Assembly (NCBI GenBank): GCA_018436595.1
Contig: JAHDLC010000035.1
Location: forward strand, 1 to 64,000
DNA from: Synergistaceae bacterium
Lineage (GTDB): Bacteria > Synergistota > Synergistia > Synergistales > Aminobacteriaceae
Direction of reading: 5' to 3'
DNA length: 64,000 bases
Position 1 is the stretch's first letter, and every line of letters starts with the position of its first letter. Shown here in pieces: positions 23,738 to 33,026 of this stretch. Both the position numbers and the translations under genes were made by a program. The notes beneath the pieces were generated by a model. The model was not told the origin of the DNA, did not search any database, and saw only the letters and a list, made by a program, of their open reading frames with translations.

Positions 23738-24427
23738 ATGAACGAAGAAATGACCCTCGAAGCCCTGGCGGAGCGCATGAGCGGCGACAGCTCGGCCCCC
23801 TACTACATTGCCGGTGTGCTTCGGGAGGCCATCTACCGGGGCATTCTTCCCGAGGGGAAGTCCCTCCACCAGGCCCAGCTCGCCCTCCGGCTCGGCGTCA
23901 GCCCCATTCCTCTCCGGGAGGCCCTGCGTCTGCTCGAGACCGAGGGGCTTGTGGCCTTCCAGGGATACCGGGGCGCCGTGGTCACCGCCCTGTCGGTGGA
24001 AGAGGCGAGAGAACTCTACGAAATGGTCTCCGCCCTGGAGACGAGCCTCCTGAGGATCGCCTTCCCCCGCATCACCAGGCGCATCGTGGACGACGCCGGG
24101 AAAATTCTCGATCTCATGGACGATGAGCAGGACTGCATCCGCTGGCGGGACCTCAACCAGATGTTCCATAACCTGCTCTTCGAGCCCGCCGACCGTCCCC
24201 TCACCCTGGACATGCTCGCCAGGCTCCGCCAGAAAACAGACCGGAACATCCGCATCCACCTCGCCTCCATGCGGGAGGAGTCCCAGCGGCAGCACCGGGC
24301 CATCCTCGCCGCCGTGGCCGGACGGAACCTGTCCGGTGCCCTGGAAGCTCTCGCCGATCACCTGGCCTACACGTCCAACGACCTCCAGTCCTGCATGAGG
24401 CTCGAACAGGGAAACAGAAAACGATAG
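23738..24427 (+). CDS. GntR family regulator (FadR/FCD-type)
   Basis: 229 residues. N-terminal winged helix: VLREAIYRGILPEGKSLHQA, LALRLGVSPIPLREALRLLE, and TEGLVAFQGYRGAVV; then an all-helical FCD-like ligand domain with metal-binding candidates in DLNQMFHNLLF and SQRQHRAILAAV. Divergent from kbl-tdh with a 148-base shared promoter region, so it likely controls threonine catabolism, with an unknown effector. AAGGAGG before the ATG. Confidence 0.88.
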   Translation: MNEEMTLEALAERMSGDSSAPYYIAGVLREAIYRGILPEGKSLHQAQLALRLGVSPIPLREALRLLETEGLVAFQGYRGAVVTALSVEEARELYEMVSALETSLLRIAFPRITRRIVDDAGKILDLMDDEQDCIRWRDLNQMFHNLLFEPADRPLTLDMLARLRQKTDRNIRIHLASMREESQRQHRAILAAVAGRNLSGALEALADHLAYTSNDLQSCMRLEQGNRKR

Positions 24428-24672
24428 CTGGTCCGGAAAGGGCGCATTGTCCCCTGCCCTGGAAAGCCCGCGGGGTATCTTCACCCGGAGAAAAATCCGT
24501 TGTTTCTGCTGCGGAGAAAGTGCCTCCATGCCGTCTGACTGCGCTGTTTTTCCCGGGATCGTGTAAAATAGAACGTATTCGTCCGTGAGGTCAGAATTGT
24601 CCGACCTTTTGTGTGTCCTGTGTTTTGAACCGATCTTCCTGAGAGTGGGATTCATCCCCGGAGGTACCAGCG

Positions 24673-25980
24673 ATGTCTTTTCTCAACAACGTGCTCGCGA
24701 TTTTTATCCTGATTCTTGTCAGCGCCTTCTTTGCCGTATCGGAGATTTCCCTCGCCGCATCGCGGAAAATCAAGCTCAAGCTCCTGCTGAAGAAAGGCGA
24801 CCACCGGGCCCAGAGAGTGCTTGACCTGCAGGAGAACCCGGGCCATTATTTCACCGTCATCCAGATCGGCCTGAACGCTGTGGCCATCCTGGGCGGCGTC
24901 ATGGGCGAGTCCGCCCTTTCCCCATACATTTCTTCCTGGCTGCACCACCTGTATGACGGTCCCGCGCTCCAGACGGTTTCCTTTGCCGTTTCCTTCTCTT
25001 TCGTGACGGGGGCTTTCGTCCTTTTTGCCGATCTTATCCCGAAAAGAACCGGGATGATCGAGCCCGAACGGATCGCCATGGCGGTTGCCGCTCCCATGAC
25101 CGTCTGCATGAAGCTCTTCGCTCCCCTGGTGTGGTTCTTCAACGGTCTTGCGGACATGCTGTTCAGGCTGTTCCGCGTTCCCATCGTCCGGCGGGAGGAC
25201 ATCACGTCCGACGACGTCATGGCCATGGCCGACGCGGGAGCCCAGGCGGGGGTGTTCCTGAACAAGGAGCAGCACCTCATCGCCAACGTCTTCGAGCTGG
25301 ACACGAGAGGGGTTGCCTCGGCCATGTCGTCGAGGAACGACATCGTTTTCCTCACCCTGGGCGAGTCCGAAGAGAGCCTCTACGCAAAGATAACGGAGAG
25401 GCCCCACGGAAAGTATCCCGTCTGCGAGCGGGATTCCATCGACACGGTCATGGGGTACGTGGACTCCAAGGATCTCCTCCCCAGGATCGCGAAGGGGAGC
25501 AAGATCTCCCTGCGGACCGACCCCATCGTCCGCAAGATCCTCATCCTGCCCGATACGCTGACTCTTTTCGAGGCCCTCGAGCGGTTCCGCGACGCCAGGG
25601 AAGACATGGCCGTCATCGTGAACGAATATGCCCTGGTCGTGGGGCTGCTGACGCTTCAGGACGTGATGAGCACCGTCATGGGCGAGCTCATCAGTCCCTT
25701 CCAGGAAGAGCTCATCGTGCAGCGGGACGAGAATTCCTGGCTGGTGGACGGCACCACCCCCATAGAGGACGTGATGCAGGCCCTGGATATCGACGAGTTC
25801 GAGGGGTGGGAGAATTATGAGACCATCGCCGGATTCATCATGTACATGCTCAGGAGGGTTCCCAAGCGGACCGACAAGGTAGAGTACGGCGACCATGCCT
25901 TTGAAGTTGTGGATATCGACAACTACCGGATCGACCAGGTGCTGGTCACCCGCATCGGCGGGGAAGGCAGGACCGCGTAA
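24673..25980 (+). CDS. CNNM/CorC-type membrane protein with CBS pair (DUF21 family)
   Basis: 435 residues. DUF21 transmembrane part (LAIFILILVSAFFAVSEISL; HYFTVIQIGLNAVAILGGVM; GAFVLFADLIPKRTGM), then two CBS domains (~residues 205-330) and a C-terminal CorC_HlyC domain (DENSWLVDGTTPIEDVMQAL, ending in DNYRIDQVLVTRIGG). Such proteins are linked to magnesium/cobalt export or to damage resistance. Monocistronic, with terminator downstream. Ribosome site GGAGG 4 codons upstream. Confidence 0.9.
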   Translation: MSFLNNVLAIFILILVSAFFAVSEISLAASRKIKLKLLLKKGDHRAQRVLDLQENPGHYFTVIQIGLNAVAILGGVMGESALSPYISSWLHHLYDGPALQTVSFAVSFSFVTGAFVLFADLIPKRTGMIEPERIAMAVAAPMTVCMKLFAPLVWFFNGLADMLFRLFRVPIVRREDITSDDVMAMADAGAQAGVFLNKEQHLIANVFELDTRGVASAMSSRNDIVFLTLGESEESLYAKITERPHGKYPVCERDSIDTVMGYVDSKDLLPRIAKGSKISLRTDPIVRKILILPDTLTLFEALERFRDAREDMAVIVNEYALVVGLLTLQDVMSTVMGELISPFQEELIVQRDENSWLVDGTTPIEDVMQALDIDEFEGWENYETIAGFIMYMLRRVPKRTDKVEYGDHAFEVVDIDNYRIDQVLVTRIGGEGRTA

Positions 25981-26010
25981 TTCCGCAGGCTTACAGTTCG
26001 GAAGAAAATG

Positions 26011-26048
26011 ACATCCCCGGGGGCACAGTGCCTCCGGGGATGTTTTTT
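26011..26048 (+). terminator. Terminator of the CNNM gene
   Basis: ACATCCCCGG-based stem (26011-26023 with 26031-26043) and T6 on the + strand. Confidence 0.9.
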
Positions 26049-26064
26049 CGTTCGGTGTCCGATC

Positions 26065-28443
26065 TCATGCCTCCCGATGGAGGAAGATGATCTCCGCCCC
26101 GGGAGGAAGAAGGCTGTCCTTGGGCGGGTTCAGCATGACCGTCGGGGCGAGGCGTCTCAGCCCTCCCGGGTCGGTTTTCCTCCCGTCTTCGCTCCCGGGC
26201 GGGGGAACCACCCAGCCGATGGGAATGGAGCCGTTCCGGGGCATGCTGAGAAGATCCCCGAAGGAAAGGGGCGCTCCTTCCGGGTTTCCGGAAAGGGCGG
26301 CTTCCGCTGGACAGCAGACGATGTCGATGTCGCCGAACTGGATGAGGGAACGGAAGACAGGCTCGAATTCCGGCTGAAGGGCGAAGGTGGTCAGCAGCCT
26401 CCCGATGGTCAGGGGACCGATCACGTTGGAACAGTTGTGGATATTCCGCACCACCACTTCCGAATCCACGGTCAGGGTCTCCACGATCAGGCGGATGTCT
26501 TCCCGCTTCTCCTGCCCGATCAGCCTGCTGAGCATCAGGAGCTTCGACACCGTTTCCGCGTCGATCCGGTCCGCCGTGGCCGCGTTCAGCAAATGTCCGT
26601 CCGCCAGGAGAATGATCCTGTCCGTTCCGCCGATATCGATTGCCCGGCGGACTTCCTCCTCGGACCGGAAGCGGCATTCCCGGAAAAGCACGCCCTCGGG
26701 AAGGGGCGTCCTGGAATATTCAGCGTACCATGCCGCGAACTCCTCTTCCGTCTGGTTGTCGGCGATGGTGATCTTCATGGCGAGCCGGCCCAGTCCTTCG
26801 ATGATGAAGGGAAGCTTCGGGTTCACCCCCACGATGACCAGGGTCCCCGAAGGAAGGCCGCCCATGGGGCAGAACAGGGAAGGCCCCTTCCCATCCTGCC
26901 GTCCCCCCGGCGCCGAAGGATCGAAAAGGGCGGCGTCCCAGCCGTTTTCGCTCAGGACGACTATCCCGGCATCTTCCGGAAGAGGTTCATCGGGGAAGGG
27001 AACCATTCGCAGCTCACCGTTCCCGTCCCGGTACCCCACCGGGACGGACTTCGGGAAGGCCCCGGCGATGTCCCTCCAGATCATCCCCCGGCCGATGGAC
27101 GGGCTGACGTAATGAAACTCGTTCCCCTCCGCCGTCATGAGTTCGTTGAAAATATCCTCCGCGTAGGGGTTGAGGCACATGGACGAGATCAGCCTGCCGG
27201 TGAAAAAGAGGGGGTTGAAGAAGATTCTCCTGTTCTCCGAACCGAAGGGGCGGAGGAAATCGGTCACATGAAGGCTGTTCCCCAGGTCGAGATAGTTCAG
27301 GATGATCACCGGAGACCTGTCGGACTTCCATCCCTGGGTCCATCCCCGCTTCCTTCTGTCGCCCAGGAGCGTCTCCAGGGCGAGGAGGGTCCGGGTGACG
27401 ATGGGGTCGTTCAGCCTCTCGGACAGCTTTCGGTCGGAAGAGCTCTCCCCGAGAACGATCACCGCCGAGGCCCGGTGGGCCGAAATGCGTTCCAGGGCAT
27501 CCTCGTTCTGGAAGCTGCCCGTCCTGGTGATGACCCTGACGTGAGGTTTCGGCACCAGGGGCCAGCCGGAGGGCGAAGGTGGCGTCTCCCCCATCACCAC
27601 CACCTTCACGGGGTGTTTCCGCTCGGAAACACAGAAGGATTCAAGCTCGTCCAGGATATGGGGAATGCACTCGCTCCACCCGAGGAGGAGAATATGGCCC
27701 CGCTCACGGACCTCCCCGGCGTCCTTCATCTCGCCCAGCCGTTCCATGAGCTTGCCGATGATGATGGCGATGAGGATGCCGTTGAACAGGACGATCCCGA
27801 TAAATGAAAGGAGCAGCACCAGCCCCTTTACCAGGGAGTCCTGCCCCTGCATCTCGAAAATGCTGTCGGAGCTGATCATGGTGATCAGGGAAAACCAGAA
27901 GTTGCCGCCGTGTTCGGAGTTCATTCCCACCCTGTCCAGAAGAACGGTGAAGACCCACACGAAGACGAGGGAGACGAGGAGCAGCGTCAGGGACTGGCGC
28001 CAGATGGAAACTTCCATCAGGCGGCGGAAGCGGTAGGACAGCCAGCGCGCCGCTTCCGACTTCTTCAGCCGCCGGAACCGGAGCAGCCGGAAGATCCTCG
28101 GCAGGCGGAGCAGCCGGAGCATGGAGGCGCCGCCTCCGGGAAAGAGAAAGGAAAGGAAGACGTCCCAGGGGATGGTGGCCGCCCAGTCCATCCACCAGTC
28201 CCGGACATAGTCCTTTTCTTTCCCGCCGTAGGTAAAATACCGGGCCGTGAGCTCCACGGAGAAAAGGGCGGAAAAGAACAGATTCAGCCACTCAAGGAAA
28301 AGGTGGTCGAACAGGATAGACGCTATGGCGGCGAGAACCGATGCCGAAATGAGGAAGAGCAGCGCCCCCTCCACGACGGGATGCCGGAAGAAGAGGTCGA
28401 CCTTCCTGGAGTAAGCGCCCTTGTCCGCTGAGAGAATTCCCAT
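26065..28443 (-). CDS. Voltage-sensor ion channel with CASTOR/POLLUX-like RCK region
   Basis: 792 residues. Residues ~20-250 form a six-helix ion-channel domain. The fourth helix region carries repeated arginines (LLRLPRIFRLLRFRRLKK), a voltage-sensor pattern. The pore loop reads FWFSLITMISSDSIFE, so the potassium signature TVGYGD is not present. The remaining ~530 residues hold two Rossmann/RCK-like halves (GHILLLGWSECIPHILDEL; GTLVIVGVNPKLPFIIEGL) and a segment AEDIFNELMTAEGNEFHYV like the CASTOR/POLLUX family, which in plants gate nuclear ion channels. Ion selectivity and ligand are unknown. Monocistronic with its own promoter. Confidence 0.8.
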   Translation of the reverse strand: MGILSADKGAYSRKVDLFFRHPVVEGALLFLISASVLAAIASILFDHLFLEWLNLFFSALFSVELTARYFTYGGKEKDYVRDWWMDWAATIPWDVFLSFLFPGGGASMLRLLRLPRIFRLLRFRRLKKSEAARWLSYRFRRLMEVSIWRQSLTLLLVSLVFVWVFTVLLDRVGMNSEHGGNFWFSLITMISSDSIFEMQGQDSLVKGLVLLLSFIGIVLFNGILIAIIIGKLMERLGEMKDAGEVRERGHILLLGWSECIPHILDELESFCVSERKHPVKVVVMGETPPSPSGWPLVPKPHVRVITRTGSFQNEDALERISAHRASAVIVLGESSSDRKLSERLNDPIVTRTLLALETLLGDRRKRGWTQGWKSDRSPVIILNYLDLGNSLHVTDFLRPFGSENRRIFFNPLFFTGRLISSMCLNPYAEDIFNELMTAEGNEFHYVSPSIGRGMIWRDIAGAFPKSVPVGYRDGNGELRMVPFPDEPLPEDAGIVVLSENGWDAALFDPSAPGGRQDGKGPSLFCPMGGLPSGTLVIVGVNPKLPFIIEGLGRLAMKITIADNQTEEEFAAWYAEYSRTPLPEGVLFRECRFRSEEEVRRAIDIGGTDRIILLADGHLLNAATADRIDAETVSKLLMLSRLIGQEKREDIRLIVETLTVDSEVVVRNIHNCSNVIGPLTIGRLLTTFALQPEFEPVFRSLIQFGDIDIVCCPAEAALSGNPEGAPLSFGDLLSMPRNGSIPIGWVVPPPGSEDGRKTDPGGLRRLAPTVMLNPPKDSLLPPGAEIIFLHREA

Positions 28444-28571
28444 GGAGCAGCCTCCTGTGAAGGGGGTGTGCCGGGAACGGGTCCGCTGCCGTCAGCCCTT
28501 TTCGCCTTCGCCGCCGGCCGGAACGGGAGACGTTCCCTTTCGCCGCATTGTTGCCGCTGTACACTCCTGAT

Positions 28572-28601
28572 ATTGTATCCTTGATTGATGTGTTTTTGCA
28601 A
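28572..28601 (-). promoter_or_regulatory. Promoter of the channel gene
   Basis: On the - strand TTGCAA (28596-28601), 18 bases, TACAAT (28572-28577). The rest of the 335-base divergent gap to 28778 shows a TTGACA at about 28666 without a convincing -10; no other structure was recognised. Confidence 0.5.
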
Positions 28602-28778
28602 TACAACGGTCCGGGAGGGAAGGTTTTGTCAAAATGAACCTTAACAGGCCAAATGAGACAAAAAGTTGACATGCTGTTGCACTTCCCTGAAGATTGAGAT
28701 CTAAACAAAACCGCTGCAGTTATTTTCTGATGCCGGGAAATTGTAAGCAGATGAATCTGAAGAAAGGAGGGGATTATA

Positions 28779-30410
28779 TTGAACAACAGTTTTTTCATGT
28801 TCCGGGAACCGGAGAATGAGCCTCTCCTCGGCTTTGCACCGGGGACGCCGGAAAAACGGTCGTTGAAGGCCGCCCTGGCAAAGGTACGTTCCGAGGTTCC
28901 GGAGATACCCCTGATCATAGGGGGAAGAGAGTACGGAAGCGAAGAAAAGGGGCGGGTGGTGATGCCCCATGATCACGGCCACGTCCTTGCGACGCACTGC
29001 AAGGCATCGCCGGCGGACGTGGAAAGAGCCGTCAAGGAAGCGGCCAGGGCGAAGAAAGAATGGGAAAATATCCCGTGGACCGAACGGGCCGCCGTGATGC
29101 TCAAAATCGCCGAGCTCTTCACCACGGAATACAGGGACCTCCTTCTTGCCTCCACCATGCTCGGGCAGAGCAAAAACGTATTCCAGGCCCAAATCGACGC
29201 GGTGGCCGAGGCAGCGGATTTCATACGGTTCAACGTGGCCTACGCTTCCTCCATATACGCCGAACAGCCCCGCCTGGACAGGGACAGCCTCAACAGGATG
29301 GAATACCGCCCTCTCGAAGGCTTTGTTTTTGCGGTGACCCCCTTCAACTTCACTGCCATTGCGTCCAACCTCGTTCTCGCCCCCGTGCTGATGGGGAACA
29401 CGGTGCTCTGGAAACCTGCGGGCACGTCCCTGCTCTCCAGCTATTACCTGATGAAAATCTACGAGAAGGCCGGCCTTCCCGCCGGGGTGGTGAACTTCCT
29501 TCCCGGTTCGGGGGAGATGATCAGCAGAGTAGTGACAAAACACCCGGACCTGGCGGGAATACACTTCACCGGGTCCACGGACGTGTTCTCGAAGCTGTGG
29601 ATGCAGTGCGCGGAAAACCTGCGGAACTACCGGTCCTTCCCGCGGCTCGTAGGGGAGACGGGAGGGAAGAATTTTCTCGTCGTCCATCCTACGGCGGACG
29701 TGGACGCCGCCGTTACCGCCATGGTTCGGGGAGCCTTCGAATACCAGGGGCAGAAGTGCTCCGCCGTTTCGAGATGCTATATACCGAAGAGCCTCAGGGA
29801 AAAAATCCTGTCTCTGGCGGGACGGATGATCGCCGACATGAAGACGGGATCGCCGGAGGATTTCAGAAACTTCATCAACGCCGTCATCGACGAAGCCTCC
29901 TTCGACAACTGCATGAAATACATTTCGGCAGCCCGCACGTCCACCGAAGCTGACATCCTCTTCGGAGGAAGGGGCGACAAATCAGCAGGCTATTTCGTGG
30001 AGCCCACGGTCATCGAGACCACCGATCCGGAATTCGTTACCATGAGGGAGGAGATCTTCGGTCCCGTGCTCACCCTGTACACCTACGAGGATGACCGCTT
30101 CGGGGAAATCCTCGAACTGTGCGACCGCTCCTCCCCCTACGGCCTGACCGGTGCGGTGTTCGCCGCCGACAGGAAGGCCCTGGCTCTTGCCGCCCGGAAA
30201 CTGAAATATGCCGCGGGGAATTTCTACGTCAACGACAAGCCTACCGGTGCCGTGGTGGGGAAACAGCCCTTCGGAGGCTCGAGAGCGTCGGGAACCAACG
30301 ACAAGGCGGGAAGCAGGCTGAATCTCCTCCGGTGGACGAGCCCCCTCACCGTAAAGGAAAACCTCCGTCCTCCCAGGTGGTACACCTATCCTTTCATGGA
30401 CGAGGAATAG
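28779..30410 (+). CDS. 1-pyrroline-5-carboxylate dehydrogenase
   Basis: 543 residues, ALDH superfamily, similar to the stand-alone P5C dehydrogenases (ALDH4 type) rather than PutA. Markers: VTPFNFTAIASNLVLAPVLM, WKPAGTSLLSSY, HFTGSTDVF, catalytic Glu in LVGETGGKNFLVV, catalytic Cys in YQGQKCSAVSRCY, and EEIFGPVLTLYTY. It oxidises glutamate semialdehyde/P5C to glutamate with NAD(P), in proline, arginine and ornithine catabolism. The start is a TTG at 28779 with AAAGGAGG at 28763-28770; an ATG six codons in is an alternative. Ornithine or proline enzymes feeding it are not in the window. Confidence 0.9.
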   Translation: MNNSFFMFREPENEPLLGFAPGTPEKRSLKAALAKVRSEVPEIPLIIGGREYGSEEKGRVVMPHDHGHVLATHCKASPADVERAVKEAARAKKEWENIPWTERAAVMLKIAELFTTEYRDLLLASTMLGQSKNVFQAQIDAVAEAADFIRFNVAYASSIYAEQPRLDRDSLNRMEYRPLEGFVFAVTPFNFTAIASNLVLAPVLMGNTVLWKPAGTSLLSSYYLMKIYEKAGLPAGVVNFLPGSGEMISRVVTKHPDLAGIHFTGSTDVFSKLWMQCAENLRNYRSFPRLVGETGGKNFLVVHPTADVDAAVTAMVRGAFEYQGQKCSAVSRCYIPKSLREKILSLAGRMIADMKTGSPEDFRNFINAVIDEASFDNCMKYISAARTSTEADILFGGRGDKSAGYFVEPTVIETTDPEFVTMREEIFGPVLTLYTYEDDRFGEILELCDRSSPYGLTGAVFAADRKALALAARKLKYAAGNFYVNDKPTGAVVGKQPFGGSRASGTNDKAGSRLNLLRWTSPLTVKENLRPPRWYTYPFMDEE

Positions 30411-30430
30411 ACCTTTTTGGAAAACGGAAC

Positions 30431-30461
30431 GCCCGTTCCCATACAGGGGCGGGCCTTTTTT
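30431..30461 (+). terminator. Terminator of P5C dehydrogenase gene
   Basis: GCCCG-TT-CCC paired with GGG-CGGGC (30431-30454), followed by TTTTTT. Confidence 0.7.
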
Positions 30462-30637
30462 ATGCTGTCCGGGCTGCAGGATCATTCACTGCCGGCCGCG
30501 GAAATGCCGGAAAAAGGCCGCCCGGCGTTTTCCGGCAGAAGAATGTGCAACGCAACCGGAACATCCCCGAAAAGCTTCCGTTACGAATTTCCACTACACT
30601 TGATTCAAAAAGGCAGTATTTCAGAAGGAGGAAGCCG

Positions 30638-31789
30638 ATGCTGATAGCATATGCTACGGCAGGAAACGGGCACAGGTCGGCCGCGGAGGCCATAGCCGAG
30701 AGTGTCCGTGCTGCGGGAAGAGTTGCGGAAATGGCCGATGTTCTCGATTTTTCCGACCCTGTGTTCCGGTTATTTTATTCCGACGTGTACCAGATGGCAG
30801 GCGAACACTCCCACGGCATTTGCGGGGCGATGTACCGGCTCACCGACATTTCCCCCCGTAACAGTTCCATCGTCAGGATCATCGACAGGATCAGCCTGAA
30901 CAGAACACAACCCTTCGCCGATTTCATAAAAAAAACCGCACCCGAAGCCTTTATAGCCACTCACTTTCTTCCCATGTCCATCGCCGCCCGGATGAAAAGA
31001 CACGGCCAGTACGGCGGTCCGCTGTTCGCCGTCGTCACGGACTACGATCTTCATCACTTGTGGTTTTCCGAAGAGGTCGATTGTTATTTCGCCGCCAGCG
31101 GAGAAATCGTAACCAGGCTTTCCGGTATGGGAGTCCCTCCCGAAAGGATTGTGGTCTCGGGAATACCCGTCAGAAGAAAGATTGCCGAAGCGGCTCGCGG
31201 CATGGCCAGGCCGGCAGGCTCCTCTCTTTCCGTTCTCTTTCTGGCGAGCTCCATAGCGGACGACAAGGCGGTGCAGATCGTGGACCTTCTTCTTTCTCTT
31301 TCCGGAAAACTGAACCTTAAAGTCATCTGCGGAAGAAACAGGAGCCTCCTGAAAACGCTTGAAAAGCACCCGCTCCGGGGAAAAGCCGGTTTTGAAGTGC
31401 TCGGTTTCACCGAAGACATCCATCATCATTACGGTGAAGCTGATCTGCTTGTTACCAAGCCGGGAGGCTTGACGGTCGCCGAAGCTCTCTGCTTCGGCCT
31501 GCCGATGCTTTTCGTTCACCCCATACCCTTCCAGGAGACCAGAAATGCCGAGTTCATCCAGAAGCAGGGAGGCGGCTGGATTATTTCGGATCTGTTTTCC
31601 CTCGGCCGGATTGTGCGCCTCCTGTCGTGCGAAAGGGGCCTTCTGGTGAAGGCCCGAACGGCCTGTTCCGGAATTGCGCGCCCCGGGGCGGCAGAGACCA
31701 TCGTCCATGAGGTGACAAGGAGATCTTTCCGCTTTGACGGCTGCGGATTTCATGCCGGTTCCGCCCTTCAGGCGACGGGGACACTGTGA
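30638..31789 (+). CDS. MGDG synthase-like lipid glycosyltransferase (GT28)
   Basis: 383 residues. N-terminal MGDG_synth-type domain (LIAYATAGNGHRSAAEAIAE, FYSDVYQMAGEHSHGICGAMY), then a GT-B C-terminal nucleotide-sugar domain (GFTEDIHHHYGEADLLVTKP, GGLTVAEALCFGLPMLFVHP). This family glycosylates diacylglycerol or, as MurG relatives, other lipids. It overlaps the next gene at its stop. AGAAGGAGG upstream of ATG 30638; no signal peptide, probably membrane-peripheral. The acceptor is not inferable. Confidence 0.85.
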   Translation: MLIAYATAGNGHRSAAEAIAESVRAAGRVAEMADVLDFSDPVFRLFYSDVYQMAGEHSHGICGAMYRLTDISPRNSSIVRIIDRISLNRTQPFADFIKKTAPEAFIATHFLPMSIAARMKRHGQYGGPLFAVVTDYDLHHLWFSEEVDCYFAASGEIVTRLSGMGVPPERIVVSGIPVRRKIAEAARGMARPAGSSLSVLFLASSIADDKAVQIVDLLLSLSGKLNLKVICGRNRSLLKTLEKHPLRGKAGFEVLGFTEDIHHHYGEADLLVTKPGGLTVAEALCFGLPMLFVHPIPFQETRNAEFIQKQGGGWIISDLFSLGRIVRLLSCERGLLVKARTACSGIARPGAAETIVHEVTRRSFRFDGCGFHAGSALQATGTL

Positions 31790-32628
31790 TGGCAATTGAC
31801 TATAGAAGCGTGTTCGTATCGGATGTTCACCTGGGGACGCGATGGAGCAGGGCCGAAGAGCTTGCATGCTTCCTTTCCTCGATCAGGTGTGAAAAACTCT
31901 TCCTGGTGGGAGACATCATCGACGGGTGGAAGCTCAGGAACAATCCCCGCTGGCCCCGGTCCCACAATCTCGTGATCCGGAAAATACTCAGGATGGCGAA
32001 AAAAACGGAAATATTTTATATCACCGGCAATCATGACGAGTTCGTGGACGAATTCGAAGGCTACGACTTCGGCGGCATAAGGATCTGCAAAAGAGCTGTC
32101 CACATCACCGCTGACCAAAGGCGCTTCCTGGTCATCCACGGCGACGAATTCGACGTGGTCGTCAAATACAGGAAGTGGCTCGCCCTGCTCGGAGACACTG
32201 CCTACACCTTTTCGCTGTACCTCAACACTATCCTTACACTGGTACGATCCCGGCTGGGACTTCCCTACTGGTCCCTTTCGCAGTACCTGAAACACAGGGT
32301 GAAGGACGCTGTGGCCTTCGTGGGAGATTTCGAGGAAACATTGCTCGCGGAAACAAAAAGGGGACACCATCATGGGGTCATCTGCGGACACATACACCAC
32401 CCGGCGATCCGGAACCTGAAAGATGCGGTCTACTGCAATACGGGAGACTGGGTTGAAAGCTGCTCCGCTCTTGTCGAGCACCGGGACGGGTCTTTCGGGA
32501 TCGTAAGGTGGAACGGGGAAAAAATAACCGAAGATGTGTCCGAAAGGCCCAGGCTTCTTCCGGGTGCCCCCGCTTCCTCCCCCGAGGCGGCACAAGAGAA
32601 AAAGAGAAGCGTCCCCGTGGCCGTATAG
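31789..32628 (+). CDS. LpxH-like UDP-2,3-diacylglucosamine hydrolase / metallophosphoesterase (copy 1)
   Basis: 279 residues. Metallophosphoesterase motifs in order: FVSDVHLGTRW (D-x-H), LVGDIIDGWKLR (GD), ITGNHDEFVD (GNHD), VIHGDEFDVV and VICGHIHHPAI (GHxH). They match the LpxH-like group that trims UDP-diacylglucosamine in lipid A synthesis, though members with other lipid or nucleotide substrates exist. Start ATG 31789 overlaps the preceding TGA; a GTG lies at 31786. A second copy is at 49.6 kb with very similar layout. The C-terminal ~35 residues are low-complexity. Confidence 0.85.
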   Translation: MAIDYRSVFVSDVHLGTRWSRAEELACFLSSIRCEKLFLVGDIIDGWKLRNNPRWPRSHNLVIRKILRMAKKTEIFYITGNHDEFVDEFEGYDFGGIRICKRAVHITADQRRFLVIHGDEFDVVVKYRKWLALLGDTAYTFSLYLNTILTLVRSRLGLPYWSLSQYLKHRVKDAVAFVGDFEETLLAETKRGHHHGVICGHIHHPAIRNLKDAVYCNTGDWVESCSALVEHRDGSFGIVRWNGEKITEDVSERPRLLPGAPASSPEAAQEKKRSVPVAV

Positions 32629-32642
32629 CAGATCCTCACCTG

Positions 32643-32690
32643 AAGCAGTTTCTGATTTCCGGGGCGGGGGAAAACTGTCTGCTTTTACGG
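32643..32690 (+). terminator. Weak terminator after the LpxH-like gene
   Basis: AAGCAGTTT pairs imperfectly with AAACTGTCTGCTT across a GC-rich loop, then TTTTA. One bulge; low strength. Confidence 0.35.
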
Positions 32691-32721
32691 CGACATTAGA
32701 CATACAACCGAACCTCTCGAA

Positions 32722-32790
32722 GTTCTGGGAGGGCCGGTCGGTTCCAGGATGGCTTAGGCCGGGAAGTGCCGCCCGAGGGCGTCGGCGGCA
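32722..32790 (-). pseudogene. Relic 3' end of a glycerol-dehydrogenase gene
   Basis: These 69 bases match 33042-33110, the last codons, stop and start of the terminator of the gldA gene, at ~83% identity without gaps. Translated on the - strand the piece gives ADALGRHFPA and a stop, against ADALGRHFLA in the intact gene. Nothing recognisable of the remaining gene is left upstream in the - strand sense. It looks like the decayed remnant of a duplicate or of a related gene. The flanking 32629-32720 stretch shows nothing else. Confidence 0.7.
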
Positions 32791-32820
32791 ATATTCTATC
32801 TAAAACTTACCGAAATCACC

Positions 32821-32836
32821 GTTTCAAGATTGAAAC
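32821..32836. repeat. Short inverted repeat
   Basis: GTTTCAAGATTGAAAC: seven-base arms around GA. Resembles CRISPR-repeat ends, but it is a single copy and no array is present. Confidence 0.4.
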
Positions 32837-32861
32837 AGTTGTTCTTCTGACTGTCGTGTTC

Positions 32862-32902
32862 CCTCAGTCAACTACCGAGAATTCCTCGGTAGTTGACTGA
32901 GG
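32862..32902. repeat. 18-bp perfect stem-loop in an intergenic gap
   Basis: CCTCAGTCAACTACCGAG (32862-32879), five-base loop AATTC, then its perfect complement (32885-32902). No T-run follows, so it is not a standard terminator. Such isolated hairpins can be ends of IS200/IS605-type elements or palindromic mobile repeats. No transposase is near. Confidence 0.75.
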
Positions 32903-33026
32903 CGCAAGTTCTCACTCCTGGCAGATGTTTGAAATGGGAAGGGTGAGACTTTATCACGGGTGCACTGGAAGAGGGCAACCATATCGTTTTTGTTTGCTGC
33001 AAAATAGAAAGGAAAAACGAGGAATG

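Noticed and set aside
24652-25896. 414-codon frame antisense to the CNNM gene
   Set aside because: Shadow frame; the + strand gene has recognisable DUF21/CBS domains.
26008-27807. Long frame antisense to the channel gene (599 codons)
   Set aside because: Pro/Gly/Arg/His-rich shadow of a GC-rich gene; no family features and no ribosome site. The - strand protein is clearly real.
32821-32836. CRISPR repeat
   Set aside because: A single 16-base inverted repeat without further copies, spacers or cas genes.
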